A DNA stretch of 64,000 bases from Muribaculaceae bacterium (GTDB lineage: Bacteria > Bacteroidota > Bacteroidia > Bacteroidales > Muribaculaceae), in the NCBI GenBank assembly GCA_017619355.1, contig JAFZSO010000057.1, positions 1 to 64,000 of the forward strand. The letters are read 5' to 3'. The notes under the pieces were generated by a model. The model searched no databases, was not told the origin of the DNA, and saw only the letters and a program-made list of their open reading frames with translations. How positions within the stretch are numbered: position 1 is the stretch's first letter; every line of letters begins with the position of its first letter. Positions 16,590 to 25,913 of this stretch are shown here, piece by piece. The position numbers and the translations under genes were made by a program.

Positions 16590-17666
16590 TTAATGTTTTG
16601 TTCGGGTGGGTTGCGTTTTTGTTGCCTGAGGGCCTTTCACCTTGCCAGCAAGCATGCCGCAGGCAGCGCTGATATCCTCGCCACGGCTGCGACGGATGGT
16701 GCAGGTGATGCCGCGGCTGTTCAGGTAGTCGCGGAACTGAGTCATGCGCTCCTCGCTGCTGGTGCGCAGCTTGGGAATGTCGGGTATCATGTGATAACGG
16801 ATGAGGTTCACGCGCACATGCTCGTTGGGGATGATTCCGCGCAGAGCATCGGCGTGCTTGATGTCGTCGTTGAACCACTGCCACATGATGTATTCGATGG
16901 AAAGGCGACGCTGGTGGGCGAAGTCGTAATCGCTGAGCATCTGCATAACCTCCTTGATGGGGTAAATCTTCTCAAGCGGCATCATTGACAGACGCTCCTC
17001 ATGCACGGCGTTGTGCACGCTCACGGCGATGTGCACCTGAGTGGATTCAACCAATTGTTGCAGAGCGGGCTTCACGCCCACGGTCGATACCGTGATGCGC
17101 TTGGGGCTCCATGCAAACCCCCAGGATGCAGTCATGATTTCAATCACCTTGAGCACTTCCTCGATGTTGTCGAGGGGCTCGCCCATGCCCATAAACACTA
17201 CATTGGTGACCTCGGCGGCCTCAGGCACACTCAGCACCTGGTTGATGATCTGGTTGGCGGTGAGGTTGCCGTGGTAGCCTTGGCGACCTGTCATGCAGAA
17301 GTAGCAGTTCATTCTGCATCCCTTCTGTGACGAGATGCACAGGGTCACGCGGTCGTCTTCAGGTATCATTACGGTTTCCACCTGCTTGCCCTCACCTACA
17401 TCGAAGAGGTACTTCATCGTGCCGTCGGCACTCGCCTGGGCATCAACGGGAGCGCTCAAACCCACTGCATACTGAGCGGCAAGTTTTTCGCGGTTGGCCT
17501 TCGAGATGTTCAGCATCTGGTCGAAGGATGTCACGCGTTTGCTATATATCCACTCGGCCAGTTGCTTGGCGACAAACTTGGGCATGCCCAGCCCCAGCAC
17601 CGTGCGTTGCAGTTCTTCGAGTGTCATGCCCGCCAGGGGGCGCAGCATGTTATTTCTATTTTCCAT
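16590..17666 (-). CDS. rlmN: Dual-specificity rRNA/tRNA methyltransferase RlmN
   Basis: Radical-SAM enzyme that methylates C2 of adenine 2503 in 23S rRNA and A37 of some tRNAs. The 358 residues include the cluster motif CRMNCYFC, VVFMGMGEPLDN, ITVSTVGVKPAL, and the C-terminal SRGEDISAACGML bearing one of the two catalytic cysteines. The length is normal. It lies upstream of the secreted nuclease gene on the same strand, with a 30-base gap, but nothing else links them. Confidence 0.96.
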   Translation of the reverse strand: MENRNNMLRPLAGMTLEELQRTVLGLGMPKFVAKQLAEWIYSKRVTSFDQMLNISKANREKLAAQYAVGLSAPVDAQASADGTMKYLFDVGEGKQVETVMIPEDDRVTLCISSQKGCRMNCYFCMTGRQGYHGNLTANQIINQVLSVPEAAEVTNVVFMGMGEPLDNIEEVLKVIEIMTASWGFAWSPKRITVSTVGVKPALQQLVESTQVHIAVSVHNAVHEERLSMMPLEKIYPIKEVMQMLSDYDFAHQRRLSIEYIMWQWFNDDIKHADALRGIIPNEHVRVNLIRYHMIPDIPKLRTSSEERMTQFRDYLNSRGITCTIRRSRGEDISAACGMLAGKVKGPQATKTQPTRTKH

Positions 17667-17768
17667 TGAATATTAAATATTATATAAATAAACTGCAAAT
17701 ATAATATTTTTAATTTAATATCTACTATCTTTCCTCAAAAAACTCACTGCACGCTTATCACTTGGCGA

Positions 17769-18533
17769 TTAAGGAGCGGTGAGCAGTTGCTGGAGGCGGA
17801 GTGGGGCATTGGTGGTGATGAAGTCGGCGCCGTTCTCGATGCACCAGCGCATGTCGTCCTCTTCGTTCACGGTCCACACATTCACTTTCACACCTTCACG
17901 CTTGGCTTCCTCAAACCAGTCGAAGTGACGCTTCATGGTGCGCAGACTGTAGTCGAGTCCTGCTGCTTTGAGGTGTTTGAGTTTGGCGGGCGAGAGGTCG
18001 CCATCAAGGTAGTAAACCTCGGTGCCGGCCGGTACGCCCTTGATGAGTTCGATGAGGGCGGGTAGCGAGAAGGTGATGTAGGTCATGCGCTTCTCAAGTC
18101 CCATTTTCTTCACCATTTTGAGGATTTTCTTCACCGCCTTGGCCTCGTGATGCACATCGCGATGCTCCTTGAGTTCCAGCACGAGCTGCGTTTTCAGTTT
18201 TGTACCCGCCTGGAGATATTGCTTGAGGGTGGGGATATACTCGCCGTTGCTCAGTCGCTGCACTTTCACATCGCGGGCGCGTGACGACTGAATTTCCACA
18301 CCGTTGATGGTTGCATCGTGGTTCACGAATAGGGTGCCGTCAAGGCTCATCCACACGTCAAATTCCGAGCCCCAGCAGCCGATGGAGTCGGCCTTGATGA
18401 GGCTGCGTATGGAGTTCTGCGACGCACCTGGGGCATCCCAAAAGCCGCGATGCGCCACCACGCGGGTCTGTGCTGCGACGGCGAAAGTCCCTGCGAGAAG
18501 CAGTGCTGTTGCAATGATTGATTTCAGTTTCAT
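17769..18533 (-). CDS. Secreted glycerophosphodiester phosphodiesterase
   Basis: Hydrolyses glycerophosphodiesters to glycerol-3-phosphate and an alcohol. The 254 residues begin with a signal peptide (IIATALLLAGTFAVAAQ) and show the GDPD TIM-barrel signature: VVAHRGFWD, the acidic pair in SEFDVWMSLDGTLFVNHD, LVLELKEHRD, and VNVWTVNEEDDM near the end. A periplasmic or extracellular location is expected. A free-living gene in a row of minus-strand housekeeping genes. Confidence 0.9.
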   Translation of the reverse strand: MKLKSIIATALLLAGTFAVAAQTRVVAHRGFWDAPGASQNSIRSLIKADSIGCWGSEFDVWMSLDGTLFVNHDATINGVEIQSSRARDVKVQRLSNGEYIPTLKQYLQAGTKLKTQLVLELKEHRDVHHEAKAVKKILKMVKKMGLEKRMTYITFSLPALIELIKGVPAGTEVYYLDGDLSPAKLKHLKAAGLDYSLRTMKRHFDWFEEAKREGVKVNVWTVNEEDDMRWCIENGADFITTNAPLRLQQLLTAP

Positions 18534-18564
18534 GAAAGTATCGGTTTAATAAGGGGTATATCAA

Positions 18565-18612
18565 AAGGGTGCCGAAGTAACTGCTGTTGCAATTGACACT
18601 TCAGGCACCCTT
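18565..18612 (-). terminator. Terminator of glmM
   Basis: AAGGGTGCC-GAAGT and ACTTC-AGGCACCCTT form a 14-pair stem with one bulge, and the minus strand continues with CCCTTTTGATAT. It lies 16 bases past the glmM stop codon. Confidence 0.7.
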
Positions 18613-18627
18613 AATAAGTTTCATTCA

Positions 18628-20013
18628 TCAGATGAGCTTAAGAACAATCTGCTTTACGGCTTCACCCAGTGCCTCGGCCTCGGCCATGGAGTGGGCCTCG
18701 CTGTAGATGCGGATGATGGGCTCGGTGTTGCTCTTGCGCAGGTGCACCCATCCGTCGGCAAAGTCAATCTTCACGCCATCGATAGTGGTGAGTTGCTCGC
18801 CTTCATAGTGCTGCTCAACAGCCTTGAGAATGGCATCCACATTCATCTCAGGCTTCAGTTCCAGCTTGGTCTTGGCGATGGCATATTGCGGATAGGTCTT
18901 CTTGAGTTCACTCACCTTCATGCCGCTCTTGGCAAGTAGCGTGAGGAAGAGTGCCACGCCCACCAGAGCATCGCGGCCGTAGTGCAGGGCAGGGTAGATG
19001 ACGCCGCCATTGCCCTCACCGCCTATTACGGCACCTGTGCGGCGCATCTCGGTGGTCACATTCACTTCGCCCACAGCTGCAGCGGTGTACTGGCAGCCGT
19101 GCTTTACGGTGACATCGCGCAGGGCGCGCGACGACGACAGGTTGCTCACCGTGGCCCCTGGTGTGTGCTGCAGCACATAGTCGGCCACTGCCACCAGAGT
19201 GTATTCCTCAACGAAGAACTCGCCGTTCTCCATGATGATGGCGAGGCGGTCCACGTCGGGGTCAACCACAAATGCCACATCGGCCTTGCCTTGTTTCATA
19301 TAGTCGCTCACGGCGGTGAGGTTCTCAGGAATGGGTTCGGGCGTGTGGCCGAAGTTGCCGGTGGGGTCGCAGAAGAGTTTCACCACATTTTTCACGCCCA
19401 GCGATTCGAGCAGTTTGGGAATGGCCACGCCACCCACCGAGTTCACGGCATCGACCGCCACGGTGAAGTTGGCGTTGCGTATGGCTTCGACATCCACGAG
19501 TTCCAGATTCTTCACTGCATCGATGTGACGACGCAGGTATGTATAGTTCTTCTGTTCGCGGCCCAGACGGTCCACCTCGGCATAGTCAAACTCCTCGGCC
19601 TCGGCAATGCGCAGCACTTCCTTGCCTTGCTCATCGGTGAGGAACTCGCCCTTGTCGTTGAGCAGTTTCAGGGCATTCCACTGCTTGGGGTTGTGAGAGG
19701 CGGTGATGATGATACCGCCGCAGGCCTTCTCCCACACCACTGCCATCTCGGTAGTGGGGGTGGTGGCAAGACCTATGTTCACCACATCAAAGCCCATACC
19801 CATGAGTGTGCCAGTCACCAGTTCAAGCACCATGCGTCCCGACATGCGGGCGTCACGGCCAACCACTATCACATTGCTTTCCTGAGTGGTGGTGCGCTTG
19901 ATGAAAGTGGCATAGGCACTTGTAAATTTCACTACATCGAGCGGCGTGAGCCCTTCGCCCGAGGGGCCTCCAATGGTGCCGCGAATTCCTGAAATAGATT
20001 TGATTAACGACAT
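18628..20013 (-). CDS. glmM: Phosphoglucosamine mutase (phosphohexomutase)
   Basis: Interconverts glucosamine-6-phosphate and glucosamine-1-phosphate for cell-wall precursor synthesis; phosphomannomutase activity cannot be excluded. The 461 residues contain the active serine loop ITASHNPKQWNALK, the metal loop VDPDVDRLAI, the sugar-binding GGEGNGG and the C-terminal phosphate loop RKSNTEPIIRIY. The start SISGIRGTIGG is typical of the Bacteroidetes members. It is followed by nothing on the strand before its terminator; a DUF4827 lipoprotein gene lies 47 bases upstream. Confidence 0.92.
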   Translation of the reverse strand: MSLIKSISGIRGTIGGPSGEGLTPLDVVKFTSAYATFIKRTTTQESNVIVVGRDARMSGRMVLELVTGTLMGMGFDVVNIGLATTPTTEMAVVWEKACGGIIITASHNPKQWNALKLLNDKGEFLTDEQGKEVLRIAEAEEFDYAEVDRLGREQKNYTYLRRHIDAVKNLELVDVEAIRNANFTVAVDAVNSVGGVAIPKLLESLGVKNVVKLFCDPTGNFGHTPEPIPENLTAVSDYMKQGKADVAFVVDPDVDRLAIIMENGEFFVEEYTLVAVADYVLQHTPGATVSNLSSSRALRDVTVKHGCQYTAAAVGEVNVTTEMRRTGAVIGGEGNGGVIYPALHYGRDALVGVALFLTLLAKSGMKVSELKKTYPQYAIAKTKLELKPEMNVDAILKAVEQHYEGEQLTTIDGVKIDFADGWVHLRKSNTEPIIRIYSEAHSMAEAEALGEAVKQIVLKLI

Positions 20014-20059
20014 TGTTCTTTTTCCTTGTTTTATATATGTTTTTTAAATTGTATTCGGG

Positions 20060-20641
20060 TTAAATTTGACTGTGGAAATAGCGCACATGGTACATGAACG
20101 GCGTCACATAGCTGATTTCGTTTGTCAGCCCGAACTGGCTCTTGATGACCAGGTTCACCTCGCAGTTCACGCCCAGCAGTCCCAGTGGCAGCTGCAAACC
20201 ATAACCCCATTGCGACGAGGCGGGCAGCGAGAAGTCGTTATACTTCAAGAAGCAGGCCGCCAGGCTCATGTCGTCGGCATTGCCGTCGCCCACCCAATAG
20301 TGGTCCTGGGTGTACCAGTAAGTGAGGTTGTAGCGGGTGTAGCGGAAGTAGATGGTCTCTGAGGTCTTGGCGCGGTCGTTCTTGCGGTCGCCAGGTTTGA
20401 TGACCTGCATATACACATTTCCGTCGGGATCGATGCGGTAATAGGGTGCATCGGTACCCGTCTGGAACACGGTGTCGGCAGGGATTTCGTTGATTACCTC
20501 GTAGTTGGCAAGAAACGCGTTGCACGCCCGGCGCTCGTCTTCAAGCTGCTCGGCATAGCTCTTGTTGTCGCTGCATGAGATTGTTGTCAACGTCATGAAC
20601 AGGGAAGCCATTACAGCAAGCATTTTCAGTGTTTTCTTCAT
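20060..20641 (-). CDS. DUF4827 lipoprotein
   Basis: A 193-residue lipoprotein with a signal ending in the lipobox LTTISC. The rest resembles the FKBP-like DUF4827 family of Bacteroidales: AEQLEDERRACNAFLANYEV, DAPYYRIDPDGNVYMQVI and LPLGLLGVNCEVNLVI. The function is unknown; an FKBP-type fold does not establish isomerase activity. It lies between glmM and the DHH phosphoesterase, with 29 bases to the latter, consistent with one transcript. Confidence 0.75.
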   Translation of the reverse strand: MKKTLKMLAVMASLFMTLTTISCSDNKSYAEQLEDERRACNAFLANYEVINEIPADTVFQTGTDAPYYRIDPDGNVYMQVIKPGDRKNDRAKTSETIYFRYTRYNLTYWYTQDHYWVGDGNADDMSLAACFLKYNDFSLPASSQWGYGLQLPLGLLGVNCEVNLVIKSQFGLTNEISYVTPFMYHVRYFHSQI

Positions 20642-20669
20642 ATTTTTGTTTCGTTATTTTAGTTTATAT

Positions 20670-21692
20670 TTAGTCATTATTGATTTCGCTCAAAATGGTG
20701 AAGAACTTATCCAGGGCCTCGTCCATGGTTCCATAGAAGTCGCCACCGGCGGCATTGCGGTGGCCTCCACCGTTGAAGTGGCGCTCGCAAATCTCGTTTA
20801 CCGAGCAGTTGCCCTGCGAACGGCACGACACCTTGATGCACTCGGCGTCTTCACGCATGAAAATCACCCTCGTCACCTCAGGGATGGCAAGCGGCTTGTT
20901 CACCAGTCCCTCAGTGTCGCCCTTGCGATAGTGGAAATGTGCCAGTTCTTCCTTGGTGAGTGTGATGAGTGCCATGCCTTTGTCGGCAAAAATCTGCATC
21001 TTCTCACTCAGGGCGTAGCCTTGCAGCCGCACGCTGTCGGCACTGAAGGTGTTCATGGCCAATTTATAGAGCTGTTCCTTATCGATGCCGTAGGTCATGA
21101 GGTTGGCGACAATCTCATATAGCTCAGGGTTGCTTGAACTGTAGGTGAAATTGCCCGTGTCGGTCATGATGCCCACATACAGGCACTCGGCCACCGGCTC
21201 GTCGATCAGATGGGCATAACCCACCTCGCACAGGAGACGATAGACCAGTTCGCAAGTCGACGATGCCTCGGGATATGAAATGAGCACCGCATAGGCCGAA
21301 CGGTCAGGGCCCAGGTGATGGTCGATAAGCACGCGCGGGGCCTGTGACTCGTTGATGAGTGCCCCCAGCTTATCGATGCGTGACATCGAGTTGAAGTCAA
21401 GGCAGAAGATGATGTCGGCCTGTTCTATCAGATGCTTGGCGCGCAATTCGGCCTTGGTGAACACCGTCACGTCGCGCATCATGGGCAGGAAGTGAAGCGT
21501 GCGAGGCACCGTGTCGGGCACCACCACATCGGTGCGTTTGCCCATGGCCCGCAGCACGCGGCACAAAGCAAGGCTTGCGCCTATAGCATCGCCGTCGGGC
21601 GACTTGTGGCACGTGATCACAATGTTCTGCGCACGGGTCACCAGTTCATGCACTTGGCCTAATATGTCAACATCTAAAATAGGATTGATCAT
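20670..21692 (-). CDS. nrnA: DHH-family oligoribonuclease / pAp phosphatase (NrnA-like)
   Basis: Degrades very short RNAs and 3'-phosphoadenosine-5'-phosphate. The 340 residues hold the metal motifs of the DHH domain (ITCHKSPDGDAIGAS, IIFCLDFNS, VLIDHHLGPD, GIMTDTGNFTYSS) and the DHHA1 substrate-binding end with HFNGGGHRNAAGG. The length and motif order match NrnA. It is the first gene of the run leading to the DUF4827 lipoprotein and glmM. Confidence 0.92.
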   Translation of the reverse strand: MINPILDVDILGQVHELVTRAQNIVITCHKSPDGDAIGASLALCRVLRAMGKRTDVVVPDTVPRTLHFLPMMRDVTVFTKAELRAKHLIEQADIIFCLDFNSMSRIDKLGALINESQAPRVLIDHHLGPDRSAYAVLISYPEASSTCELVYRLLCEVGYAHLIDEPVAECLYVGIMTDTGNFTYSSSNPELYEIVANLMTYGIDKEQLYKLAMNTFSADSVRLQGYALSEKMQIFADKGMALITLTKEELAHFHYRKGDTEGLVNKPLAIPEVTRVIFMREDAECIKVSCRSQGNCSVNEICERHFNGGGHRNAAGGDFYGTMDEALDKFFTILSEINND

Positions 21693-21776
21693 CGCTTAAA
21701 CTGTCACACAAAAACAGCGCTTTTCACGCGCACGTTTTTGTTATAAATAGCAAAGGTACAATTAAATTTTGCAAAG

Positions 21777-21810
21777 TTTGGAGATTTCTATCGTTATTTT
21801 TGTATTTTTG
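21777..21810 (+). promoter_or_regulatory. Promoter of the dsbD-like gene
   Basis: TTTG at 21777-21780 and TATTTTTG at 21803-21810 are 22 bases apart; a second TATTTTTG lies at 21795-21802. CAAAGGTA at 21751-21758 reads TACCTTTG on the minus strand and may serve the divergent DHH gene. Confidence 0.5.
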
Positions 21811-21843
21811 TGCCAAAATAACACTATTCAACACTGAACGATA

Positions 21844-23814
21844 ATGAAAAACCTTCGTTTTCTGACCCTCTTTCTGCTCTTTGCTGCGATGGCAGCCACG
21901 GCACAGATTATGAATCCCGTCAAGTGGCAAAAATCGGTGAAAATGACCGACGACAAAAACGGCGTTGTCACCTTCTCGGCCACCATAGAGCCAGGATGGC
22001 ACATGTATAGCGACAAACTGCCCGACGGCGGCCCTAATCCCCTCTCTGTGAAATGGGACAAACTCGAGGGTGTGAAACTGGTGGGCAACCTCACCCCCGA
22101 CAAGAAACCGGTGACCAAGCACGACGACACCTTCGGGATGGACTTGAGTTGGTGGACGGGCAATGTCACTTTGTCGCAAAAGTTCGAGGTCACAGGCGAG
22201 AAATATAATATTGCGGGCGAAATACGCTCGCAGGCTTGCAACGACAGTGAGTGCACACCACCTGAGGGCGAATCGTTCAGTTTTACGGGTAAAGCCGCAG
22301 CTAAACCCGATGAGACATTCGATGAAGTTGAGGAAAACACCGCACCTGAAGCTGCCGACACAGCAAATATCGCTCCCTCTATAGCCACCGACACCTGGGC
22401 GCCCGTCGATTTCTCGACTTCGCGCATCCAGTCAGATGATGTTGTCTCTCAACAGCAGTCATCGAGCTTGTGGTACATCTTCTGGGCGTGCTTCTTGGGC
22501 GGCCTGTTGGCATTGCTCACGCCTTGCGTGTGGCCTATGATACCGCTCACGGTGAGTTTCTTCCTCAAGAAGAGTGGCAGTCGCAAGAAGTCAATCAAGA
22601 ATGCGCTGCTCTATGGTCTTTCCATCATCGTTATCTTCATCGTGCTGGGTGTGCTCTTCACCGCCATTTTCGGTGCCAGTGCACTTAATGCTCTTGCTAC
22701 CAGTGCTGTGGCTAATATCATCTTCTTCCTGCTGCTGGTGGTCTTTGCCATCTCTTTCTTTGGCGCATTTGAGATAAAACTCCCCGACTCGTGGAGCAAC
22801 AAGATGGACCGCTCGGCCGAGAAGACCTCAGGACTGCTCAGCATCTTCTTCATGGCTGCCACGCTGGTCATCGTGTCGTTCTCGTGCACGGGTCCCATCA
22901 TAGGCACGCTGCTGGTGGAGGCTGCGTCGCAAGGCAATCTCATGGGTCCTGCAGTGGGCATGCTCGGCTTTGCCATTGCCCTGGCCATCCCCTTTGCTCT
23001 GTTTGCCTTGTTCCCCTCGGTGCTCAAGAAACTGCCCAAGTCGGGCGGATGGCTCAACACCGTGAAGGTGGTGCTCGGTTTCATCGAGCTGGCGCTATCG
23101 CTCAAGTTCCTCTCGGTGGCCGACCTCGCCTATGGTTGGCACATCCTTGACCGCGAGACCTTCCTCGCCCTTTGGATTGCCATTTTCGGTCTATTGGGAC
23201 TCTACCTGCTGGGTGTGTTCCGCTTCAAGAGCGATGACGAACCCAAGGGCGGCATCGGCGTTTTCCGATTCTTCCTTGCCCTCATTTCGCTGGCTTTCAC
23301 TGCCTATCTTGTGCCTGGACTGTGGGGCGCACCGCTCAAGGCTACCAGTGCCTTTGTGCCGCCACTTTATACCCAAGACTTTAATCTCTATGGCAGTGCT
23401 GAACTGGAATATGACGACTTCGATGCTGGCATGAAAGCGGCTGAACTGCAAGGCAAACCTGTGTTCATCGATTTCTCGGGCTATGGTTGTGTGAACTGCC
23501 GCAAGATGGAGGCCGCCGTGCTCGATGACGAACAGGTGAAGCAGCTCATCCACGACAAGTTTGTGACCATCAGGCTTATGGTTGACGATAAAACCGACCT
23601 GAAGACCCCCATTTTTGTGCAAGAAAATGGCAAGAATGTGAAACTGAGCACGGTGGGTGACAAGTGGAGCTACCTGCAGCGCCACAAGTTCGGCAGCAAT
23701 TCGCAACCCTATTATGTGACTCTCGATGCCCAGGGCAACCTCATTTCAGGTCCTTTCGCTTACGACGAGAACATCGAAACCTTCACTCGCTTCCTCAACG
23801 CCGCCCTGGAGTAA
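21844..23814 (+). CDS. dsbD: Thiol:disulfide interchange protein DsbD
   Basis: Moves reducing power from the cytoplasm across the inner membrane. The 656 residues are a signal peptide, an N-terminal DsbD-alpha-like domain with a Cys pair in SQACNDSECTPPEG, and a membrane domain of about eight helices. The redox cysteines of that domain are in TPCVWPMIP and SCTGPIIG. The C-terminal thioredoxin-like domain carries GYGCVNCRKME near 560. All three redox modules are intact. It is monocistronic, with its own promoter and a terminator overlapping the stop. Confidence 0.93.
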   Translation: MKNLRFLTLFLLFAAMAATAQIMNPVKWQKSVKMTDDKNGVVTFSATIEPGWHMYSDKLPDGGPNPLSVKWDKLEGVKLVGNLTPDKKPVTKHDDTFGMDLSWWTGNVTLSQKFEVTGEKYNIAGEIRSQACNDSECTPPEGESFSFTGKAAAKPDETFDEVEENTAPEAADTANIAPSIATDTWAPVDFSTSRIQSDDVVSQQQSSSLWYIFWACFLGGLLALLTPCVWPMIPLTVSFFLKKSGSRKKSIKNALLYGLSIIVIFIVLGVLFTAIFGASALNALATSAVANIIFFLLLVVFAISFFGAFEIKLPDSWSNKMDRSAEKTSGLLSIFFMAATLVIVSFSCTGPIIGTLLVEAASQGNLMGPAVGMLGFAIALAIPFALFALFPSVLKKLPKSGGWLNTVKVVLGFIELALSLKFLSVADLAYGWHILDRETFLALWIAIFGLLGLYLLGVFRFKSDDEPKGGIGVFRFFLALISLAFTAYLVPGLWGAPLKATSAFVPPLYTQDFNLYGSAELEYDDFDAGMKAAELQGKPVFIDFSGYGCVNCRKMEAAVLDDEQVKQLIHDKFVTIRLMVDDKTDLKTPIFVQENGKNVKLSTVGDKWSYLQRHKFGSNSQPYYVTLDAQGNLISGPFAYDENIETFTRFLNAALE

Positions 23815-23858
23815 TCCCGAATTTCCTTGACTTTTCGGGATTAGAATTATTTTTTTTA
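23813..23858 (+). terminator. Terminator of dsbD
   Basis: AATCCCGA (beginning inside the stop codon) pairs with TCGGGATT, followed by AGAATTATTTTTTTT. Confidence 0.85.
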
Positions 23859-23873
23859 CCAATAAATGTAACA

Positions 23874-23901
23874 AAAGGGCCGGCCTACAAGCCAGCCCTT
23901 T
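23874..23901 (-). terminator. Terminator of cstA
   Basis: AAAGGGCCGGC and GCCAGCCCTTT flank a short loop; the minus strand continues TTTTGTT. It lies 20 bases past the cstA stop. Confidence 0.75.
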
Positions 23902-23920
23902 ATTGCTTTATGTGTTGAGA

Positions 23921-25474
23921 TTACACCTCGGCGGGACGATTGTTGCGGTTGCGGTCGTGGCGGAACCAGAGCACGAACCATAGCAGAGCTACTGCGGCTA
24001 TAGCGGGAACGGCATACATGGTGATGCCTTCACCCAGATTGAAGGCTTGTGGCGATACCAGCAAGAACAGTGTGCATATTACCGTCATGAACAGTGCCGG
24101 GATAAGTGTCATGATATAGGGTTTGCGCTTGCGCACAAGATACACTGTGAGCATCCAGAAGGTGAACACACTCAGCGTCTGGTTGCTCCACCCGAAGTAT
24201 TGCCACAACACATTGAAACTGTCGGGACTGCCCATCTGCCACAGCAGCAGTCCGAAGCACGCCACAAAGATGGGCACACTGATCATGAGCCGCTTCACGA
24301 TGGGTTTCTGATCGATGTGCAGCGCCTCGGCAATGATGAGGCGCATGCTGCGCAAGGCGGTGTCGCCACTGGTAATAGGAGCAGCCACAACACCCAGCAT
24401 GGCCAGGATGCCGCCCATCACGCCCAGCCAGCCGGTGCACACAATCTTCACCACTGCAGGAGCACTGAAATACTGGACCAGTGTCATGCCGCCTTTGCCG
24501 CCCACCTGGCTCACAAAGGCTGTCACTTCCTGTTCGCTGATGAGTTCTTTCCAACCGCCACAGTAGAAGAAGTAGGACGAAACCGATGCCCAGATGAGAG
24601 CTACGACGCCCTCGGTAATCATCGAACCGTAGAACACGCGGCGCCCCATCTTTTCGCTCTTGAGGCAGCGCGCCATGAGCGGGCTTTGTGTAGCGTGGAA
24701 CCCGCTCACCGCACCACAGGCTATTGTGATGAACATGCACGGCAGCAAGGGATTCTTCTTCAGGAAGTCAATCAGGCCAAGACCGTCTTTGCTGCCCACC
24801 TGCAGCGAGTTGCGCCATGTGTCCATATTGCCCATGTCCCACAGTTCTGGCAGTTGCGGCATCTTGATGAGCAAGACCACAAACAGCGCCAAAGCCATGA
24901 ATATGAGGGAGATGGCAAAAAGCGGATAAATTTTGCCGATAATCTTGTCGATGGGCATCATGGTGGCTATCAGGTAATAGATGAAGATAATAGCCATCCA
25001 CATCACCTTGTTGCCGGCAAAGCCTTCGAGAATGATGGCAGGGCTATACACAAACACTGCACCCACCATCACCAGCAGCAGGGCCGTGAAGGTAATCATC
25101 ACTTTGCGGGTGCCGCTGCCCAGGTATTTGCCTATCATTGTGGGCAGGCCTGCGCCGTCGTTGCGCATCGAGAGCATGCCGCTCAGGTAGTCGTGCACTG
25201 CACCGCCGAATATGCAGCCCAGCACAATCCACAGGAAAGCGGCTGGACCGAACCACATGCCCATGATGGCACCGAAGATGGGACCAGTGCCTGCAATGTT
25301 CAGGAACTGAATCATATACACCTTCCAGGTGGGCATTGCCACATAGTCAACACCGTCGTTGATGCGCACGGCAGGTGTTTTGCGGTCGTCGGGACCGAAC
25401 ACCTTGTCGACCACCTTACCATAGATGAGATAGCCCAGAAGCAGGGCCACAAGACTAATCAGAAATGTTATCAT
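23921..25474 (-). CDS. cstA: Carbon starvation protein A, peptide or pyruvate transporter
   Basis: A polytopic inner-membrane protein of 517 residues with about 14 hydrophobic helices. It shows the CstA hallmarks: GPIFGAIMGMWFGPAAFLWI, GAVHDYLSGMLSMR, CGAVSGFHATQSPLMARCL and ITSGDTALRSMRL. Family members import peptides or pyruvate, often under carbon limitation; the substrate here is not determined. It has its own promoter and terminator. Confidence 0.92.
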   Translation of the reverse strand: MITFLISLVALLLGYLIYGKVVDKVFGPDDRKTPAVRINDGVDYVAMPTWKVYMIQFLNIAGTGPIFGAIMGMWFGPAAFLWIVLGCIFGGAVHDYLSGMLSMRNDGAGLPTMIGKYLGSGTRKVMITFTALLLVMVGAVFVYSPAIILEGFAGNKVMWMAIIFIYYLIATMMPIDKIIGKIYPLFAISLIFMALALFVVLLIKMPQLPELWDMGNMDTWRNSLQVGSKDGLGLIDFLKKNPLLPCMFITIACGAVSGFHATQSPLMARCLKSEKMGRRVFYGSMITEGVVALIWASVSSYFFYCGGWKELISEQEVTAFVSQVGGKGGMTLVQYFSAPAVVKIVCTGWLGVMGGILAMLGVVAAPITSGDTALRSMRLIIAEALHIDQKPIVKRLMISVPIFVACFGLLLWQMGSPDSFNVLWQYFGWSNQTLSVFTFWMLTVYLVRKRKPYIMTLIPALFMTVICTLFLLVSPQAFNLGEGITMYAVPAIAAVALLWFVLWFRHDRNRNNRPAEV

Positions 25475-25501
25475 AATGTTGTGTTTTCAGTTGGAACACC
25501 G

Positions 25502-25532
25502 CAAAATTACACATTTCATTCCATTCCTCAAA
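25502..25532 (-). promoter_or_regulatory. Promoter of cstA
   Basis: On the minus strand TTTG (25532-25529), 19 bases, then TAATTTTG (25509-25502), 28 bases before the ATG. Confidence 0.65.
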
Positions 25533-25913
25533 CAAATAATAAATTTTGAGAGTGGTAGGCGGGCTGAACCTAGAAGATTTCACTACTAAATGGGAGCAAA
25601 TATTATGAATCAAAATAAATCGTACATATCATTTTCTTCGTTTGAAAAATTACGACAATATGTTTGTTATTCGTTGGAAAAAATGCGGCAAGAATAAGTT
25701 ATTCGTTGGAAAAAATGTAGAAAAAAATTATTTTTCGTTTGAAAAAGTGTTGAAAAATATTTGTTATTCGATTGATTCTGAGTCTTTAAACACCATTGCA
25801 AGAGAGTTTTTGAAACATTTAACTTAGAGGGAGCAATATTACAACATATTTGCTATAGTTTTACCTCGCTTTGTTCGGCGCAGTTGACTGTGGCTCGGAA
25901 AAACTCAAACAAG
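25533..25913. other. Intergenic region between cstA and bcp
   Basis: Apart from the tandem repeat and the bcp promoter element, this stretch holds only AT-rich sequence without a credible gene. Confidence 0.5.
25634..25780. repeat. Degenerate 32-33-base tandem repeat
   Basis: The phrase TTCGTTGGAAAAAATG, with variants TTCGTTTGAAAAA and TTCGATTGATT, begins at 25637, 25670, 25702, 25734 and 25767, a spacing of 32 or 33 bases. The intervening bases are AT-rich and only loosely conserved. A 61-codon frame runs through it but uses a TTG start and consists of the repeat alone, so I do not call a gene. Confidence 0.6.

Noticed and set aside
24047-25549. A 500-codon frame antisense to cstA
   Set aside because: It is His/Gln-rich and exists only because the cstA codons lack certain bases in that frame; cstA itself is a clear, complete gene. 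Similar long antisense frames over glmM, tdh and mnmE were set aside for the same reason.
25634-25780. Possible CRISPR array
   Set aside because: The spacing of 32-33 bases is whole-unit length, the repeat is degenerate, there are no true spacers and no cas genes nearby.
25642-25827. A 61-codon frame in the tandem repeat
   Set aside because: It starts with TTG, is composed of the degenerate repeat and lacks a promoter, so it is treated as repeat DNA.
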